A stretch of 64,000 bases of DNA from Brevibacillus gelatini (GCF_003710935.1 NZ_RHHS01000027.1:186001-250000); one strand, 5' to 3'; shown: positions 18,102 through 27,366, counted from the first letter of the stretch. A program made the numbers and translations. The notes: generated by a model from the sequence alone, not told the origin.

Positions 18102-19385
18102 ATGGCCCAATCATCCATCCCACTCACCCAAAACTACGCGCAACAGCTTGATGCCGCAGACGAGTTGGCGAAATACCGCGAAGAGTTTTACTTGCTGCCG
18201 TCGATATACATGGACGGCAATTCGTTAGGGCTGTTGTCCAGACGGGCGGAAAAAAGCTTGCTGGACGTTTTGCAATCGTGGAAAGAGCTTGGTATTGACG
18301 GTTGGACAACCGGCGAGCATCCGTGGTTTTTCCTGTCCGAAAAACTGGGCGAAATGAGCGCGGCGCTCGTCGGCGCTGAGCCGGAGGAAGTGATCGTAAC
18401 AGGTTCGACTACGGTTAACTTGCACCAACTGGCGGCTACTTTTTACCAGCCGAAAGGAAAGCGAACGAAAATCATCGCGACAGAGCTGGACTTTCCTACA
18501 GACATTTACGCCTTGCAAAGCCAGATCAAGCTGCACGGTCTGGACGCGGAGGAACAGCTCATTCGCATTGCATCGCGGGATGGCCGTCTGATCGAGGAGG
18601 AGGACATCATCGCCGCCATGACAGAGGAAGTCGCGCTCGTCATCTTGCCGACCGTATTCTATCGCAGCGGACAGTTGCTTGATATAGAACGGTTGACCAA
18701 AGCGGCGCATGAAAAAGGCATTGTCATCGGCTTTGACGGCTGCCACTCTGTAGGAGCGATTCCGCACGAGTTCAGCAAATGGGGAGTGGATTTCGCCTAC
18801 TGGTGCAACTACAAATACGTAAACGGCGGGCCAGGCTGCGTAGGAAGCCTCTATGTCAACCGCAAGCATTTTGGCAGAGTGCCTGGCCTGACTGGCTGGT
18901 TCAGCTCCAAAAAAGACAAACAGTTCGCCATGGAGCACACGCTGGATGTATGTGAGACGGCAGGCGCCTATCAATTGGGCACACCGCACATGCTGAGCGT
19001 TGCCCCATTGATCGGCTCGCTAACCATGTTCCAGGAAGTGCCGATCGAAAAGCTGCGGGAAAAGTCGTTGAAGCTGACCCGTTACTTGATGGATCTGATC
19101 GAGGTGGAGCTGGCAGGCATGGGCTTTTCCATCGCCAATCCGCAAGAAGACGAGCGCCGCGGCGGCCATGTCAGCCTGGAGCACGCCGAAGCCGTCCGGA
19201 TTTGCAAGGCGTTGAAGGAGAGCGGAATCATCCCTGACTTCCGGGCGCCGAATATCATCCGCCTGGCTCCGGTCGCTTTTTACAATACGTACACCGACGT
19301 ATGGGAATGCGTGCAGGTGCTCAAAGCGATCATGCAGGAAAAACGCTACGAGAAATTCGAAAACAAGCGAGGGGTTGTCGCCTAG
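18102..19385 (+). CDS. kynU: Kynureninase
   Basis: PLP enzyme that cleaves kynurenine to anthranilate and alanine in tryptophan degradation. The 427-residue protein shows [25 protein letters not shown], the PLP-contacting [24 protein letters not shown] and the Schiff-base lysine K238 in [11 protein letters not shown], then GWFSS and [13 protein letters not shown] 18102 follows AAGGAGGT; upstream in-frame ATGs have no ribosome site. It is monocistronic with its own promoter and terminator. kynA (tryptophan dioxygenase) and kynB (formamidase), often adjacent, are not in the window. Confidence 0.93.
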   Translation: MAQSSIPLTQNYAQQLDAADELAKYREEFYLLPSIYMDGNSLGLLSRRAEKSLLDVLQSWKELGIDGWTTGEHPWFFLSEKLGEMSAALVGAEPEEVIVTGSTTVNLHQLAATFYQPKGKRTKIIATELDFPTDIYALQSQIKLHGLDAEEQLIRIASRDGRLIEEEDIIAAMTEEVALVILPTVFYRSGQLLDIERLTKAAHEKGIVIGFDGCHSVGAIPHEFSKWGVDFAYWCNYKYVNGGPGCVGSLYVNRKHFGRVPGLTGWFSSKKDKQFAMEHTLDVCETAGAYQLGTPHMLSVAPLIGSLTMFQEVPIEKLREKSLKLTRYLMDLIEVELAGMGFSIANPQEDERRGGHVSLEHAEAVRICKALKESGIIPDFRAPNIIRLAPVAFYNTYTDVWECVQVLKAIMQEKRYEKFENKRGVVA

Positions 19386-19461
19386 CCCGACCGTGGTGTA
19401 CGCGTACTGCAACACGGGGGCAGCGGCAAACAGAAAACAGAACCATTCAAAAAATGGCAAC

Positions 19462-19486
19462 GGTCCGACATCTGTCGGGCCTTTTT
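19462..19486 (+). terminator. Terminator of kynU
   Basis: GGTCCGACA (19462-19470) pairs with TGTCGGGCC (19473-19481) with a two-base loop, then TTTTT. Confidence 0.85.
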
Positions 19487-19580
19487 GGTTTCTTCCGGCC
19501 AGGATGGGTTTTCATTTCCTTTCTTGGGCACACTAACCTTGCTCGATCTCACATGTCCACGGTCTAGGAGGGGATAAGCG

Positions 19581-21131
19581 TTGAGCCAGTTTTGGAAAGC
19601 GTGGCAAAAGCGGAAGAAAACCCTTCAAGAGAAGGCGTTACACCATCATGCCGACAGAAGCATGGAAAGGGTTGCGGATAAAGAGCTTTCGCTGGAAGTG
19701 GACGAAAACATTATCATGATCGAACAAGAGCTGGGCAGGTGCGACGATCTGGTCGTCCGCCGCTTCCGGGACAAGCGGGGGACAGATTGCGCGATTGTGT
19801 TTCTCGACGGGATGGTTGATCGCAACGTCATCAGCGAATACATCATCTCGTACTTGAGCAACCCGCAAATCCCCGATATTCTTCCTGCCTCCAATGAACT
19901 GGAATCGACGGACGGGCTGAGACAGGTCATTCGCAATATCCTGTCAGGCAGCGCAGTGCTCATGCGCGATGGCGACAACAAAGCGTATTTGAACAATACG
20001 CGGGGCTGGGACCGCAGAGGCGTAGACGAGCCGCAGACTGAGTCTGTCGTGCGCGGGCCGCGGGACGGCTTTTGCGAGACGCTTTGTGTCAATTCCGCCC
20101 TGGTACGGTTTCGCCTGAAGGACCCGCACCTCAGAGTGCGCCATATGGTGATCGGTCGGCGTACGCAGACTGATGTTTACGTCATGTACATTGAGGGCCT
20201 GGCCTACCCGCCGATGGTGCGGGAAGTGTTGGCGAGATTGGAGAAAATCAACGTCGATTCGATTCTGGAGAGCGGCTATATCGAGCAACTGATTCAAGAT
20301 CGCAGATGGTCGCCCTTTCCGCAGCTTCAAAATACGGAGAGGCCGGATAAGGTCGTGGCAAACCTGTTGGAGGGCAAGGTGGCTATCCTGGTGGACGGGA
20401 CGCCTGCAGCCTTGATTGCCCCGGCAGTTTTTACCCAGTTTTACCAAAGCCCGGAGGACTATTACGAGCGGTTTTACATCGCGACGTTGCTGCGGTTTAT
20501 CCGCGCGATCAGTATTACGATTGCGCTGCTGTTGCCGTCGCTTTATATCGCCTTCAGCTCGTTTCATCCGGAGATGATTCCATCCCGGCTCGTCATCGCG
20601 ATGGCGGCGGGGAGATCGACGGTGCCTTTTCCTTCATTGGTGGAGGCGCTCATCATGGAGGTGGCCATCGAAATTTTGCGGGAAGCGAGCGTCCGGCTGC
20701 CTGGGCCAATCGGGCCGACCATCGGGATTGTCGGGGCATTGGTGGTCGGGGAGGCAGCTGTAACCGCCGGTCTGGTCAGCCCTGTCATGGTTATCATCGT
20801 GGCATTGACGACGATCGGCTCTTTTGCTTCCCCGAGCTACAGTGCGGCTATTTCCATTCGCATGCTCCGCTTCCTGGTCATGCTTCTCGCGGGAATGTTT
20901 GGGCTGTACGGAATCATGCTGTTCCTGATTGTCCTCCTGATTCATTTGTCGTCGCTCAAGTCGTTCGGAGTGCCTTACATGTCGCCGTTTAGCCCGTTGA
21001 ATTTGAAGGGGATGAAGGATGTGTTCATTCGTGCGCCGCATCATTTGCTAAGAACTCGCCCGACCATGTTTCACATCCAGGATGAAATCCGCATGAGAGA
21101 GGAAGAAAACCGTGAACAGGCAGGGCGTTAG
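19581..21131 (+). CDS. Spore germination protein, GerA family (A subunit)
   Basis: 516 residues. GerA-type subunits sit in the inner spore membrane as part of the nutrient receptor that triggers germination and releases ions. A hydrophilic N-terminal domain of about 290 residues (including RNILSGSAVLMRDGDNKAYLNNTRGWDRRGVDEPQTESVVRGPRDGF in pieces) is followed by the conserved LLEGKVAILVDGTPAALIAPAVF and five hydrophobic segments with PSRLVIAMAAGRSTVPFPSLVEAL. TTG 19581 is used, with TAGGAGGGG at 19565-19573. First gene of a four-gene operon; its end overlaps the next gene by 20 bases. Confidence 0.93.
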   Translation: MSQFWKAWQKRKKTLQEKALHHHADRSMERVADKELSLEVDENIIMIEQELGRCDDLVVRRFRDKRGTDCAIVFLDGMVDRNVISEYIISYLSNPQIPDILPASNELESTDGLRQVIRNILSGSAVLMRDGDNKAYLNNTRGWDRRGVDEPQTESVVRGPRDGFCETLCVNSALVRFRLKDPHLRVRHMVIGRRTQTDVYVMYIEGLAYPPMVREVLARLEKINVDSILESGYIEQLIQDRRWSPFPQLQNTERPDKVVANLLEGKVAILVDGTPAALIAPAVFTQFYQSPEDYYERFYIATLLRFIRAISITIALLLPSLYIAFSSFHPEMIPSRLVIAMAAGRSTVPFPSLVEALIMEVAIEILREASVRLPGPIGPTIGIVGALVVGEAAVTAGLVSPVMVIIVALTTIGSFASPSYSAAISIRMLRFLVMLLAGMFGLYGIMLFLIVLLIHLSSLKSFGVPYMSPFSPLNLKGMKDVFIRAPHHLLRTRPTMFHIQDEIRMREEENREQAGR

Positions 21132-22272
21132 CAGCCGACAACAGACGTTTTCCATGTGGCAGCAGACGTCCTTGATTACCAGTACGCTGATCGGTGTAGG
21201 TATCTTGACATTGCCGCGCACCACCTCGGCTGTCTTGTATGAAGCGGGCTGGATGTCACCCGTGATCGGTTCCGTTGTTGCTTTACTATCCATCTGGATG
21301 ATTGCGAGGCTCAGCCAACGTTTCCCGGGAATGACTTTTGTCGAGTACAGTGCGATTGTCTGGGGGAGTCCAAAATATTTGCGCATGGGCAAATGGCTCA
21401 GTCTTCCCTGGATTCTCGCCTATCTCAGCTGCATGTACCTTGCAACCGGCATCGTCTCCCGCGTCTTTGGAGAAGTCGTAGTGACTTCCGTTTTGCTCGA
21501 CACACCGCTGGAAGTCATCATTATCACCATGTTTGTGCTGGTGTTTATCCTCTCTCTGCACGATCTGGATGTCGTGGCCCGGATTAATGAGCTGCTGCTG
21601 CCGCTCATTTTGCTCCCTGTACTCATAATTGCGCTGGCCTCCTTTCAAAAAGCGGAGTGGAGCAATCTGTTGCCGCTTTATCGAGCGAGCCTCCCTTCAC
21701 TTTTCAAGGGAGCTTTTGAAGCGATTTACGCTTTTTCCGGCTATGAGATCATGCTCATTTTTTTCGCCTACGCGCACGAAAACGAGAGCAAAGTCAGGGC
21801 CGGCGTTTACGGCATCGCGATCACGATGGTCATCTACACCTTGATTGTCGTGGCCGGCATCGCCGGATTCGGCTACGAGGAGCTGCAGCGTGTTGCCTGG
21901 CCGACTCTGGAGCTGGTAAAGACCACAAAGGTGCCGGGATTGATTCTGGAACGGCTGGAATCCGCGTTCCTGGCTGTGTGGGTGACCGCTGTTTTTACCA
22001 CGGTGGCCAACGCCTACTACGCTTTTATTTACGGCTTGCGCCAGTTGTTCAACAGAGGGATAGGCTTTCAGCGAATCATTTCGGCCATCATGTTCGTTCC
22101 CCTCTACTTTATCACGCTGTGGCCGCAAAACGTCGTAGACATATTTCGGTTCAACTTCTATTTTGGCGTATTCAGCCTCGTCATCAATTTGGGGATTCCT
22201 TTTCTCTATCTGACGTTGCTCTTCATCCGGGACTTGGGACGTAAACAAAAGGAGAGGAATGCCGATGGCTAA
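21112..22272 (+). CDS. Spore germination permease, GerB family (B subunit)
   Basis: 386 residues with about ten hydrophobic segments, of the APC-like endospore germination permease family that forms the ligand-binding part of germinant receptors. The N-terminal SMWQQTSLITSTLIGVGILTLPR is the family signature. GTG 21112 overlaps the gerA-type gene by 20 bases, indicating translational coupling. Germinant specificity cannot be read from sequence alone. A second GerB-type permease closes the operon, so this receptor may have two alternative B subunits. Confidence 0.92.
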   Translation: MNRQGVSSRQQTFSMWQQTSLITSTLIGVGILTLPRTTSAVLYEAGWMSPVIGSVVALLSIWMIARLSQRFPGMTFVEYSAIVWGSPKYLRMGKWLSLPWILAYLSCMYLATGIVSRVFGEVVVTSVLLDTPLEVIIITMFVLVFILSLHDLDVVARINELLLPLILLPVLIIALASFQKAEWSNLLPLYRASLPSLFKGAFEAIYAFSGYEIMLIFFAYAHENESKVRAGVYGIAITMVIYTLIVVAGIAGFGYEELQRVAWPTLELVKTTKVPGLILERLESAFLAVWVTAVFTTVANAYYAFIYGLRQLFNRGIGFQRIISAIMFVPLYFITLWPQNVVDIFRFNFYFGVFSLVINLGIPFLYLTLLFIRDLGRKQKERNADG

Positions 22273-23407
22273 AGGATGGGTCAGGCTGGCAGTTCTGTGC
22301 GTATGCGTCTTTCTTTTGACAGGTTGTTGGGACAGAAGAGAGTTGGAGGAGCGGACCTCCGTACTGGCCATTGCGGTCGATATGGTGGAGGGGCACGAAG
22401 GGTTGTACCGATTGACTGTGCAAATTCCGATCCCCCTCAAGATCGCCGGAAGCAGCGGACAAGGCGGGGGAAATGCTGATGCCGTCAAAATCATGAGCGT
22501 GACAGGCCGGACGATACTCGATGCCAACAACAATCTGCAAATTCGGCTGAACCAAAAGCTGTTTTTGGGCCATACCCGCGTGCTTGCCGTCAGTGAGGAA
22601 GTAGCGAGAAAAGGCATCCGCGATATTATGGACACCTTTCGCCGGGAACCGCAAATCCGCCGCCTGCTGTGGCCGATCGTCGTCAAGGGAGAAGCGGCCA
22701 CCTTGCTCAGATTCAAGCCGCAACTTGGACAAATCCCCGTTGTGTTTCTGATGGACCTGATCGAAAACGGGGCCAAAATGGGAACCATCCCCGATCAGAC
22801 GCTGGGAGATTATTTCAGCCAAACTTCCAACAAAGCGATGCAGCCTTTTCTCAACTACGTGGAGGCGAGCACGACCGAGGTGCGCTGGAGAGGCGTGGCT
22901 GTCTTTTCCGATCACAAAATGGTGGGTACGCTCAACGCCGTGCAGTCCTGGTCGTTCTTGCAACTGAGAAATGAGGAGCGCGGAGGAGATGTCATCATTC
23001 CGCTGCCTGGGACGAACAATGGTTATGTGACATTCAGGCCCCATTTTGTCAAAACGAGACTGGATCTGAAAAGAAGAAAAAACAAAGGGCCACATGCTGC
23101 GATGTTTTCCTGTGAGTTGGAGGGGGATATTGTAGAGGTGACTGCCGTGATGAAAATGCCCCCGGAAGAGTTCATTCGGCAAATGCAGCGCCTGATAAAA
23201 AAAGAAATGGATAAACGTGCAAAAAAACTGTTTCACCAACTGCAAAAAGAGTACAACAGCGACGTATTGAAGCTTGGACTCGCGCTCCGGGCGCACCACT
23301 ACCGGGATTACTGGCAAAAGCATGACTGGAAGAAGGATTTTAAAAATTTTCCAATCGACGTTGACTACACGATCAAAATTCGCCGTTTGGGAATGGAAAT
23401 GCAATAG
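22265..23407 (+). CDS. Spore germination lipoprotein, GerC family (C subunit)
   Basis: 380 residues. A lipoprotein signal peptide with lipobox LLTGC (C21) is followed by WDRRELEERTSVLAIAVD, the start of Ger(x)C proteins, and the C-terminal domain (KEMDKRAKKLFHQLQKEYNSDVLKLGLALRAHHYRDYW) typical of the family. It is anchored in the spore inner membrane as the third receptor subunit. ATG 22265 is preferred to ATG 22259, because GGAGAGG ends at 22257 and leaves a spacing of 7. It overlaps the preceding permease gene by 8 bases. Confidence 0.92.
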   Translation: MAKGWVRLAVLCVCVFLLTGCWDRRELEERTSVLAIAVDMVEGHEGLYRLTVQIPIPLKIAGSSGQGGGNADAVKIMSVTGRTILDANNNLQIRLNQKLFLGHTRVLAVSEEVARKGIRDIMDTFRREPQIRRLLWPIVVKGEAATLLRFKPQLGQIPVVFLMDLIENGAKMGTIPDQTLGDYFSQTSNKAMQPFLNYVEASTTEVRWRGVAVFSDHKMVGTLNAVQSWSFLQLRNEERGGDVIIPLPGTNNGYVTFRPHFVKTRLDLKRRKNKGPHAAMFSCELEGDIVEVTAVMKMPPEEFIRQMQRLIKKEMDKRAKKLFHQLQKEYNSDVLKLGLALRAHHYRDYWQKHDWKKDFKNFPIDVDYTIKIRRLGMEMQ

Positions 23408-23419
23408 GAGCTGATGGAG

Positions 23420-24571
23420 ATGGGAGATCAAAGGGGCAGCATCAGTACATGGCAACTAATCGCGATTCTCATTAGCTCGATAATCGGAGGGGCGATCCTG
23501 ACCTTGCCGCGGACGGCAAGCGCAGAACTGCAGGAAGTAGGCTGGCTTGGGCCAATCGCCAGCGGAGTGATTGCGTTTTTTCCTCTTATGGCGATGGTCT
23601 ACCTGAGCAAGCAGTATCCAGGGCTAACCTTTGTGGAATACGGCCCGCTCGTCTTTGGCGGGCGTCGTTATCCGCGATTGGGGAACATTCTCAACACCCC
23701 CTGGATGCTCATGTTCCTCCTGTTTCAATTTTTGAATACGGCGATGGTTGCCCGCGGGTTTGGTGAGATCATTGTGACTTCCATCCTGCTGGATACGCCC
23801 CTTGAAGCGATTTTATTGACCTTGTTCCTGATGGTTTTGTATTTGTGCATGCACGAGTTGGAGGTGCTGGTCAGGGTCAATGAGCTGTTGTTTCCGATCA
23901 TGTTCGTGCCCATCATCATTATTCCGTATGTAACGATCAACAGTGCGAACTGGGAAAATCTGCTGCCTTTGCACATTGATTCATGGCAGAGCCTGGCCAG
24001 CACCGCGTTCGGAACATTTATGCTGTATACGGGATTTGAGCTGATGATGATCTACTTCGGCCTGGCGATGCCGGGATCGCGGATTTCGCTTGTGGCCTGG
24101 AGCGGGCTTTCTTTCACCGTCGTGTCGTATGTGCTGACCACGATTGCGGGCATTGTGGTGTTTGGCTACGAGGAGTTGCAGCATCTGATCTGGCCGACGT
24201 TGGAGATGGTCAAGACAGCACGACGAACCGGCTGGATTCTGGAACGGCTGGAGGCCGCCTTTCTTACCATCTGGATGGCGTCGATTTTTACGACGTTTGG
24301 GAACATGTACTACTCCATGGTTTACGCCATACGGCTGTGGCTGAAAAAAGGTATCCGGTTTCAGCGCATCCTCGCCCTAATCTTCTTCATCCCGATGTTT
24401 TACGTCTCGCTGTGGCCGCAAAACATCGTCGAATTTTTTGCTTTCAACGAAAAGCTGACGGCTTTCTGCTACTTGCCCACCGTATTTTTTCCGATTTTAC
24501 TGGCCGTGATCCAGGCAATTCGTTCGCGCTTCTCGCAGCAGGCGATAGAAAACAAAAAGGGAGGGACGTAG
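23420..24571 (+). CDS. Second spore germination permease, GerB family
   Basis: 383 residues, a paralogue of the permease at 21112: shared patterns include ILTLPRT, FPGMTFVEY versus YPGLTFVEY, VVTSVLLDTPLE versus IVTSILLDTPLE, FGYEELQ, WPTLE and ILERLE. It is the last gene of an A-B-C-B operon. The start at ATG 23420 gives AGGAG a spacing of 9; ATG 23414 leaves only 3 bases. The stop lies inside the terminator hairpin shared with sspI. Confidence 0.9.
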   Translation: MGDQRGSISTWQLIAILISSIIGGAILTLPRTASAELQEVGWLGPIASGVIAFFPLMAMVYLSKQYPGLTFVEYGPLVFGGRRYPRLGNILNTPWMLMFLLFQFLNTAMVARGFGEIIVTSILLDTPLEAILLTLFLMVLYLCMHELEVLVRVNELLFPIMFVPIIIIPYVTINSANWENLLPLHIDSWQSLASTAFGTFMLYTGFELMMIYFGLAMPGSRISLVAWSGLSFTVVSYVLTTIAGIVVFGYEELQHLIWPTLEMVKTARRTGWILERLEAAFLTIWMASIFTTFGNMYYSMVYAIRLWLKKGIRFQRILALIFFIPMFYVSLWPQNIVEFFAFNEKLTAFCYLPTVFFPILLAVIQAIRSRFSQQAIENKKGGT

Positions 24572-24588
24572 CGACGTCGCTCCCTTTT
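24553..24588. terminator. Bidirectional terminator between ger operon and sspI
   Basis: AAAAGGGAG (24555-24563) pairs with CTCCCTTTT (24580-24588), with the self-complementary GCGACGTCGC in the loop. The minus strand ends in a good U-run; the plus strand has TTTT. Confidence 0.8.
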
Positions 24589-24612
24589 GCTCGTGTTTGG
24601 TTGGGACTTCCA

Positions 24613-24849
24613 TTAAATCGGTTTTTCTGCTTGTGCGGGCAGATGGGACGCGATCGTCTTGACCATCTCCTGACGGGAGGAAGCATCGCTGTTCTGCCAC
24701 AGCACTTCAAACAGGACACCGAGACCAGGCAAGGTTTTTTCCTGGCCGCTTGCGATTGCATCACTGATCGTCTCTTCTACTGCTCCGGAATCCGAGCCTT
24801 GCATTTTGTACATGATCGCTTGCCGCAAATTGAGCGAGGCAATGTTCAT
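24613..24849 (-). CDS. sspI: Small acid-soluble spore protein I
   Basis: 78 residues matching SspI: LNLRQAIMYKMQGSDSGAVEETISDAIASGQEKTLPGLGVLFEVLWQ is the family core (L-NLR-A...ETI-DAI-SG-EK-LPGLGVLFEV). SspI is a minor SASP made in the forespore that is found in the spore core and affects outgrowth. The adjacency to ktrA-like, trmH and pheST genes parallels B. subtilis, where sspI lies beside ysgA and pheS. ATG at 24849 is preceded by GAGGTG, and a sigma-G-like promoter lies further upstream. Confidence 0.92.
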   Translation of the reverse strand: MNIASLNLRQAIMYKMQGSDSGAVEETISDAIASGQEKTLPGLGVLFEVLWQNSDASSRQEMVKTIASHLPAQAEKPI

Positions 24850-24890
24850 ACGTAAGCCAGCACCTCTCTTGTGAGAATGAATTCATGGGT

Positions 24891-24920
24891 TAGTATTTGT
24901 CTTCGCCGGATTGCTCATAC
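24891..24920 (-). promoter_or_regulatory. Sigma-G/F-like promoter of sspI
   Basis: On the minus strand GTATGA (24920-24915) and AATACTA (24897-24891) are 17 bases apart, close to the forespore consensus GHATR and CATNNTA. The inferred start lies about 35 bases before the sspI ATG. It fits the forespore expression known for sspI. Confidence 0.5.
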
Positions 24921-25030
24921 CTCTTTGCCGCAAGTGGATACGGGCATCTTTTGGTTTCACCTGTGCAAAGCTGCGCTGTCTAATGCTATAATGCAAGTTA
25001 TTGGATACAGGATCGAAGGAGAAGATCACC

Positions 25031-25684
25031 ATGTCAAAACAGTTTGCCATCATCGGGATGGGCCGCTTTGGTTCCAGTGTGGCCCGGACGTTGTACGAGA
25101 TGGATTACGAAGTGATGGGCATCGACGAAAGCGAAGAGCGCATCAATGAAAACATTCAGCATGTCACCCACGCAGTCGTGGCTGATTCAACAGATGAACG
25201 GGCTTTGAAGGAAATCGGCATTCGCAACTTCGATGTGGTCGTCGTGGCGATCGGGGTAGACATTCAGGCGAGCATTCTCACGGTCTTGACGCTGAAGGAG
25301 TTGGGCGTGAAAAAAATTGTCGCCAAGGCGCAAAATGAGCGGCACGGACAGGTTTTGTACAAAGTAGGGGCAGACCGCGTCGTTTTCCCGGAGCGGGACA
25401 TGGGCGTGCGGGTGGCGCACAATCTCATTTCGGCAAACGTCCTCGACTTTATCGAGCTGGCGGAGGACTACAGCGTGGCAGAGGTTGTCGTATCGTCCAG
25501 GATGGTCGGGCAAAACTTGAGACAGCTCGACATCCGCAGAAAATACGGGGTCAACGTCATCGCGATCAAAAGCGGAGACAAATTCAACATCGCTCCGAAC
25601 CCTGATGAAGTGATCCAGTACGGAGACGTTCTTGTCGTGATCGGAAACAACAAAGACTTAAAAGCATTTGAGGAGCGGGCATAA
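25031..25684 (+). CDS. ktrA: K+ uptake gating protein, KtrA/KtrC type (RCK)
   Basis: 217 residues: an RCK N-terminal Rossmann domain (FAIIGMGRFGSSVARTLYEMDYEVMGID; the acidic residue at the end of strand 2 fits NAD(H)/ATP binding) and an RCK-C/TrkA-C domain from about residue 135 (VAEVVVSSRMVGQNLRQLDIRRKYGVNVIAI). It forms the cytoplasmic ring that opens a KtrB/KtrD channel; no channel gene is adjacent. ATG 25031 follows GAAGGAGAAG. A TATAAT at 24987-24992 with a weak -35 may be its promoter. KtrA and KtrC cannot be told apart from sequence alone. Confidence 0.88.
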   Translation: MSKQFAIIGMGRFGSSVARTLYEMDYEVMGIDESEERINENIQHVTHAVVADSTDERALKEIGIRNFDVVVVAIGVDIQASILTVLTLKELGVKKIVAKAQNERHGQVLYKVGADRVVFPERDMGVRVAHNLISANVLDFIELAEDYSVAEVVVSSRMVGQNLRQLDIRRKYGVNVIAIKSGDKFNIAPNPDEVIQYGDVLVVIGNNKDLKAFEERA

Positions 25685-25686
25685 CA

Positions 25687-26502
25687 ATGGCACATGAAAT
25701 CATTACCTCTGTTCAAAATCCGCTGGTGAAAAGACTGCACCAGCTACTCGATAAAAAAGGCCGGGAGGAGCAGGGACGCTACCTCGTCGAAGGCGCACAT
25801 CTGGTGGAGGAGGCACTCAAAAGCGGGGCCGAAGTGACGACGATCCTCTACGATCAGGAGCGAAGCCTCGATCCCGCCTGCCAGCGGGCCTTGGCCAACC
25901 ATTCTCAGGCTGCCCAAGTGATCGCGGCGTCCGCTGCTGTTTTGGCGAAGCTCTCGGAAACCAAATCGCCGCAAGGCATTGTCGCGGAAGTGAAAAAGAC
26001 GGCAAGCGATTGGGAAGAATGGGTAGACAAGCTGGCCGAAAAAGAAAATGCCCTGCTCCTGTTCCTTGATGAGATTCAGGACCCGGGCAATCTGGGCACC
26101 ATTTTGCGCACGGCGGAGGCCGCAGGTGTGGATGGAGTGGTGCTGGGCAAGGGCAGCGTCGACATCTACAACGGAAAAGTCGTGCGGGCTACGATGGGCG
26201 CCATGTTCCGCTTGCCTGTCTTTACGCGGGAGCTGGCTGCCACGGCAGGCGAGTGGAAGCAGCAAGGCGGGCGTGTCCTCGTCTCTTCCCTGTCACAAGA
26301 CAGCGTGTCCTACGATCAGGCGGACTACAGCGGCAAGATCGCGCTCGTCATCGGCAACGAGGGCCGAGGCGTGTCCAAAGGGATGCTTTCGTGCGCAGAC
26401 CAGTTCGTGCACATTCCGCTGTACGGCAAAGCGGAGTCACTGAATGCCGCAGTCGCGGCGGGCATTTTCGTGTATGAAGCACAGCGCAACAGAAGACGGT
26501 GA
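25687..26502 (+). CDS. TrmH/SpoU-family RNA 2'-O-methyltransferase
   Basis: 271 residues. The N-terminal substrate-binding domain (SVQNPLVKRLHQLLDKKGREEQGRYLVEGAHLVEEAL) precedes the SPOUT knot domain with the three family motifs: LDEIQDPGNLGTILRTAEAAGVDGVVL, LVIGNEGRGVSKGM and HIPLYGKAESLNAAVAAGIFVYEA. It methylates a ribose in rRNA or tRNA; the target is not evident. It corresponds in position to B. subtilis ysgA, between sspI and pheS. The start lies 2 bases after the ktrA stop, so the two genes are co-transcribed. Confidence 0.9.
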   Translation: MAHEIITSVQNPLVKRLHQLLDKKGREEQGRYLVEGAHLVEEALKSGAEVTTILYDQERSLDPACQRALANHSQAAQVIAASAAVLAKLSETKSPQGIVAEVKKTASDWEEWVDKLAEKENALLLFLDEIQDPGNLGTILRTAEAAGVDGVVLGKGSVDIYNGKVVRATMGAMFRLPVFTRELAATAGEWKQQGGRVLVSSLSQDSVSYDQADYSGKIALVIGNEGRGVSKGMLSCADQFVHIPLYGKAESLNAAVAAGIFVYEAQRNRRR

Positions 26503-26507
26503 CAACA

Positions 26508-26549
26508 AAACAGGGATACCGGGGGAATCAGCCAGTATCCCTTGCTGTT
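26508..26549 (+). terminator. Hairpin after the TrmH gene
   Basis: AACAGGGATAC pairs with GTATCCCT (plus TGCTGTT with a bulge). No strong T-run follows, so it is a weak terminator or mRNA end. Confidence 0.4.
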
Positions 26550-26599
26550 CATACCCGTAAAACCCGGACCCGCGCGTTTGCAGACAACTGACGGCAAAT

Positions 26600-26630
26600 A
26601 AAAAAGGCATTCCCGCAAACGGGAAATGCC
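26600..26630 (-). terminator. Terminator of the DUF2225 gene
   Basis: Minus strand GGCATTTCCCG (26630-26620) pairs with CGGGAATGCC (26614-26605), then TTTTTT. It begins 17 bases after the stop. Confidence 0.85.
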
Positions 26631-26646
26631 GCTATGCTACGCATCA

Positions 26647-27366
26647 TCAACCGATCTTTTGCTCGCTTTTCTTCTCCTTGAATTCCTCGCGAGTCAATTG
26701 CCACTGGTCATGCGCCATGCGGATGATACCGCTCTCAATTGTATGGTTGCGGAAAGAGAGCGCCTTGCCGAAATATTTGATGGCCAGATCGAATTTTTGC
26801 AGGCGGCGGTACAGCTCGCCAATCAGGTACAATAGCTTGACCTCGGTCATTTCTTTATCGCCGCGCCTGTAATCGGAGTGAATGTACGATTCCTCGTACT
26901 CCTCGACTGCAATCGCGATGAAGCGCAGTTCTTGTGCGAGGTTGGCCTGGCTGCGGTACAGCCATGCGAGCCGCAAGTACAGCCCTGCTTTGACCGAATG
27001 CGGCTGATTGGTCAGTTCGGCCGCGTAGATCGCCAGCTTGTAGCTTACAATCGCTTCGGGAACCTTGCGGATGGAGCCGAAGTTTTTTGTCTTCCACTTC
27101 GAGGAAATATGCTCCTCGACGATCTGTTTTTGCCACGGAGCGAGCTTGCTTGTGAACTGATCGGTGAAAGCAAAGCCGCAAACCGGGCATACGTTAACCG
27201 TATATAAAATCGGATTCAGCGACTGTTCTTTGAACGTGGTATAGAAGTCGCTGTCGCGGTGAATCATGGTAAGAGCGCCGGATCTGATCCGTTTGGTGGA
27301 AAAGGTTGCTTGGCAGTGCCGACAGACGCATGACTTGTCATAAAGAGCCGTAACTTTGTCAATCAT
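26647..27366 (-). CDS. DUF2225 protein with zinc-ribbon-like cysteines and TPR-like helices
   Basis: 239 residues. Two cysteine pairs (CVCRHC near residue 14 and CPVCG near residue 60) suggest a metal-binding N-terminal domain, as in DUF2225 proteins of Firmicutes. The rest (about 110-225) is helical and TPR-like (AGLYLRLAWLYRSQANLAQE, LLYLIGELYRRLQKFDLAIKYFGKALSF). No enzyme motif is visible; function is unknown. ATG at 27366 follows AAAGGGGAC. It stands alone, transcribed against its neighbours. Confidence 0.82.
   Translation of the reverse strand: MIDKVTALYDKSCVCRHCQATFSTKRIRSGALTMIHRDSDFYTTFKEQSLNPILYTVNVCPVCGFAFTDQFTSKLAPWQKQIVEEHISSKWKTKNFGSIRKVPEAIVSYKLAIYAAELTNQPHSVKAGLYLRLAWLYRSQANLAQELRFIAIAVEEYEESYIHSDYRRGDKEMTEVKLLYLIGELYRRLQKFDLAIKYFGKALSFRNHTIESGIIRMAHDQWQLTREEFKEKKSEQKIG

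Noticed and set aside
19490-19580. A sigma-G promoter before the ger operon.
   Set aside because: CACACTA at 19529-19535 resembles a -10, but no -35 element lies at 16 to 18 bases; not strong enough to list.
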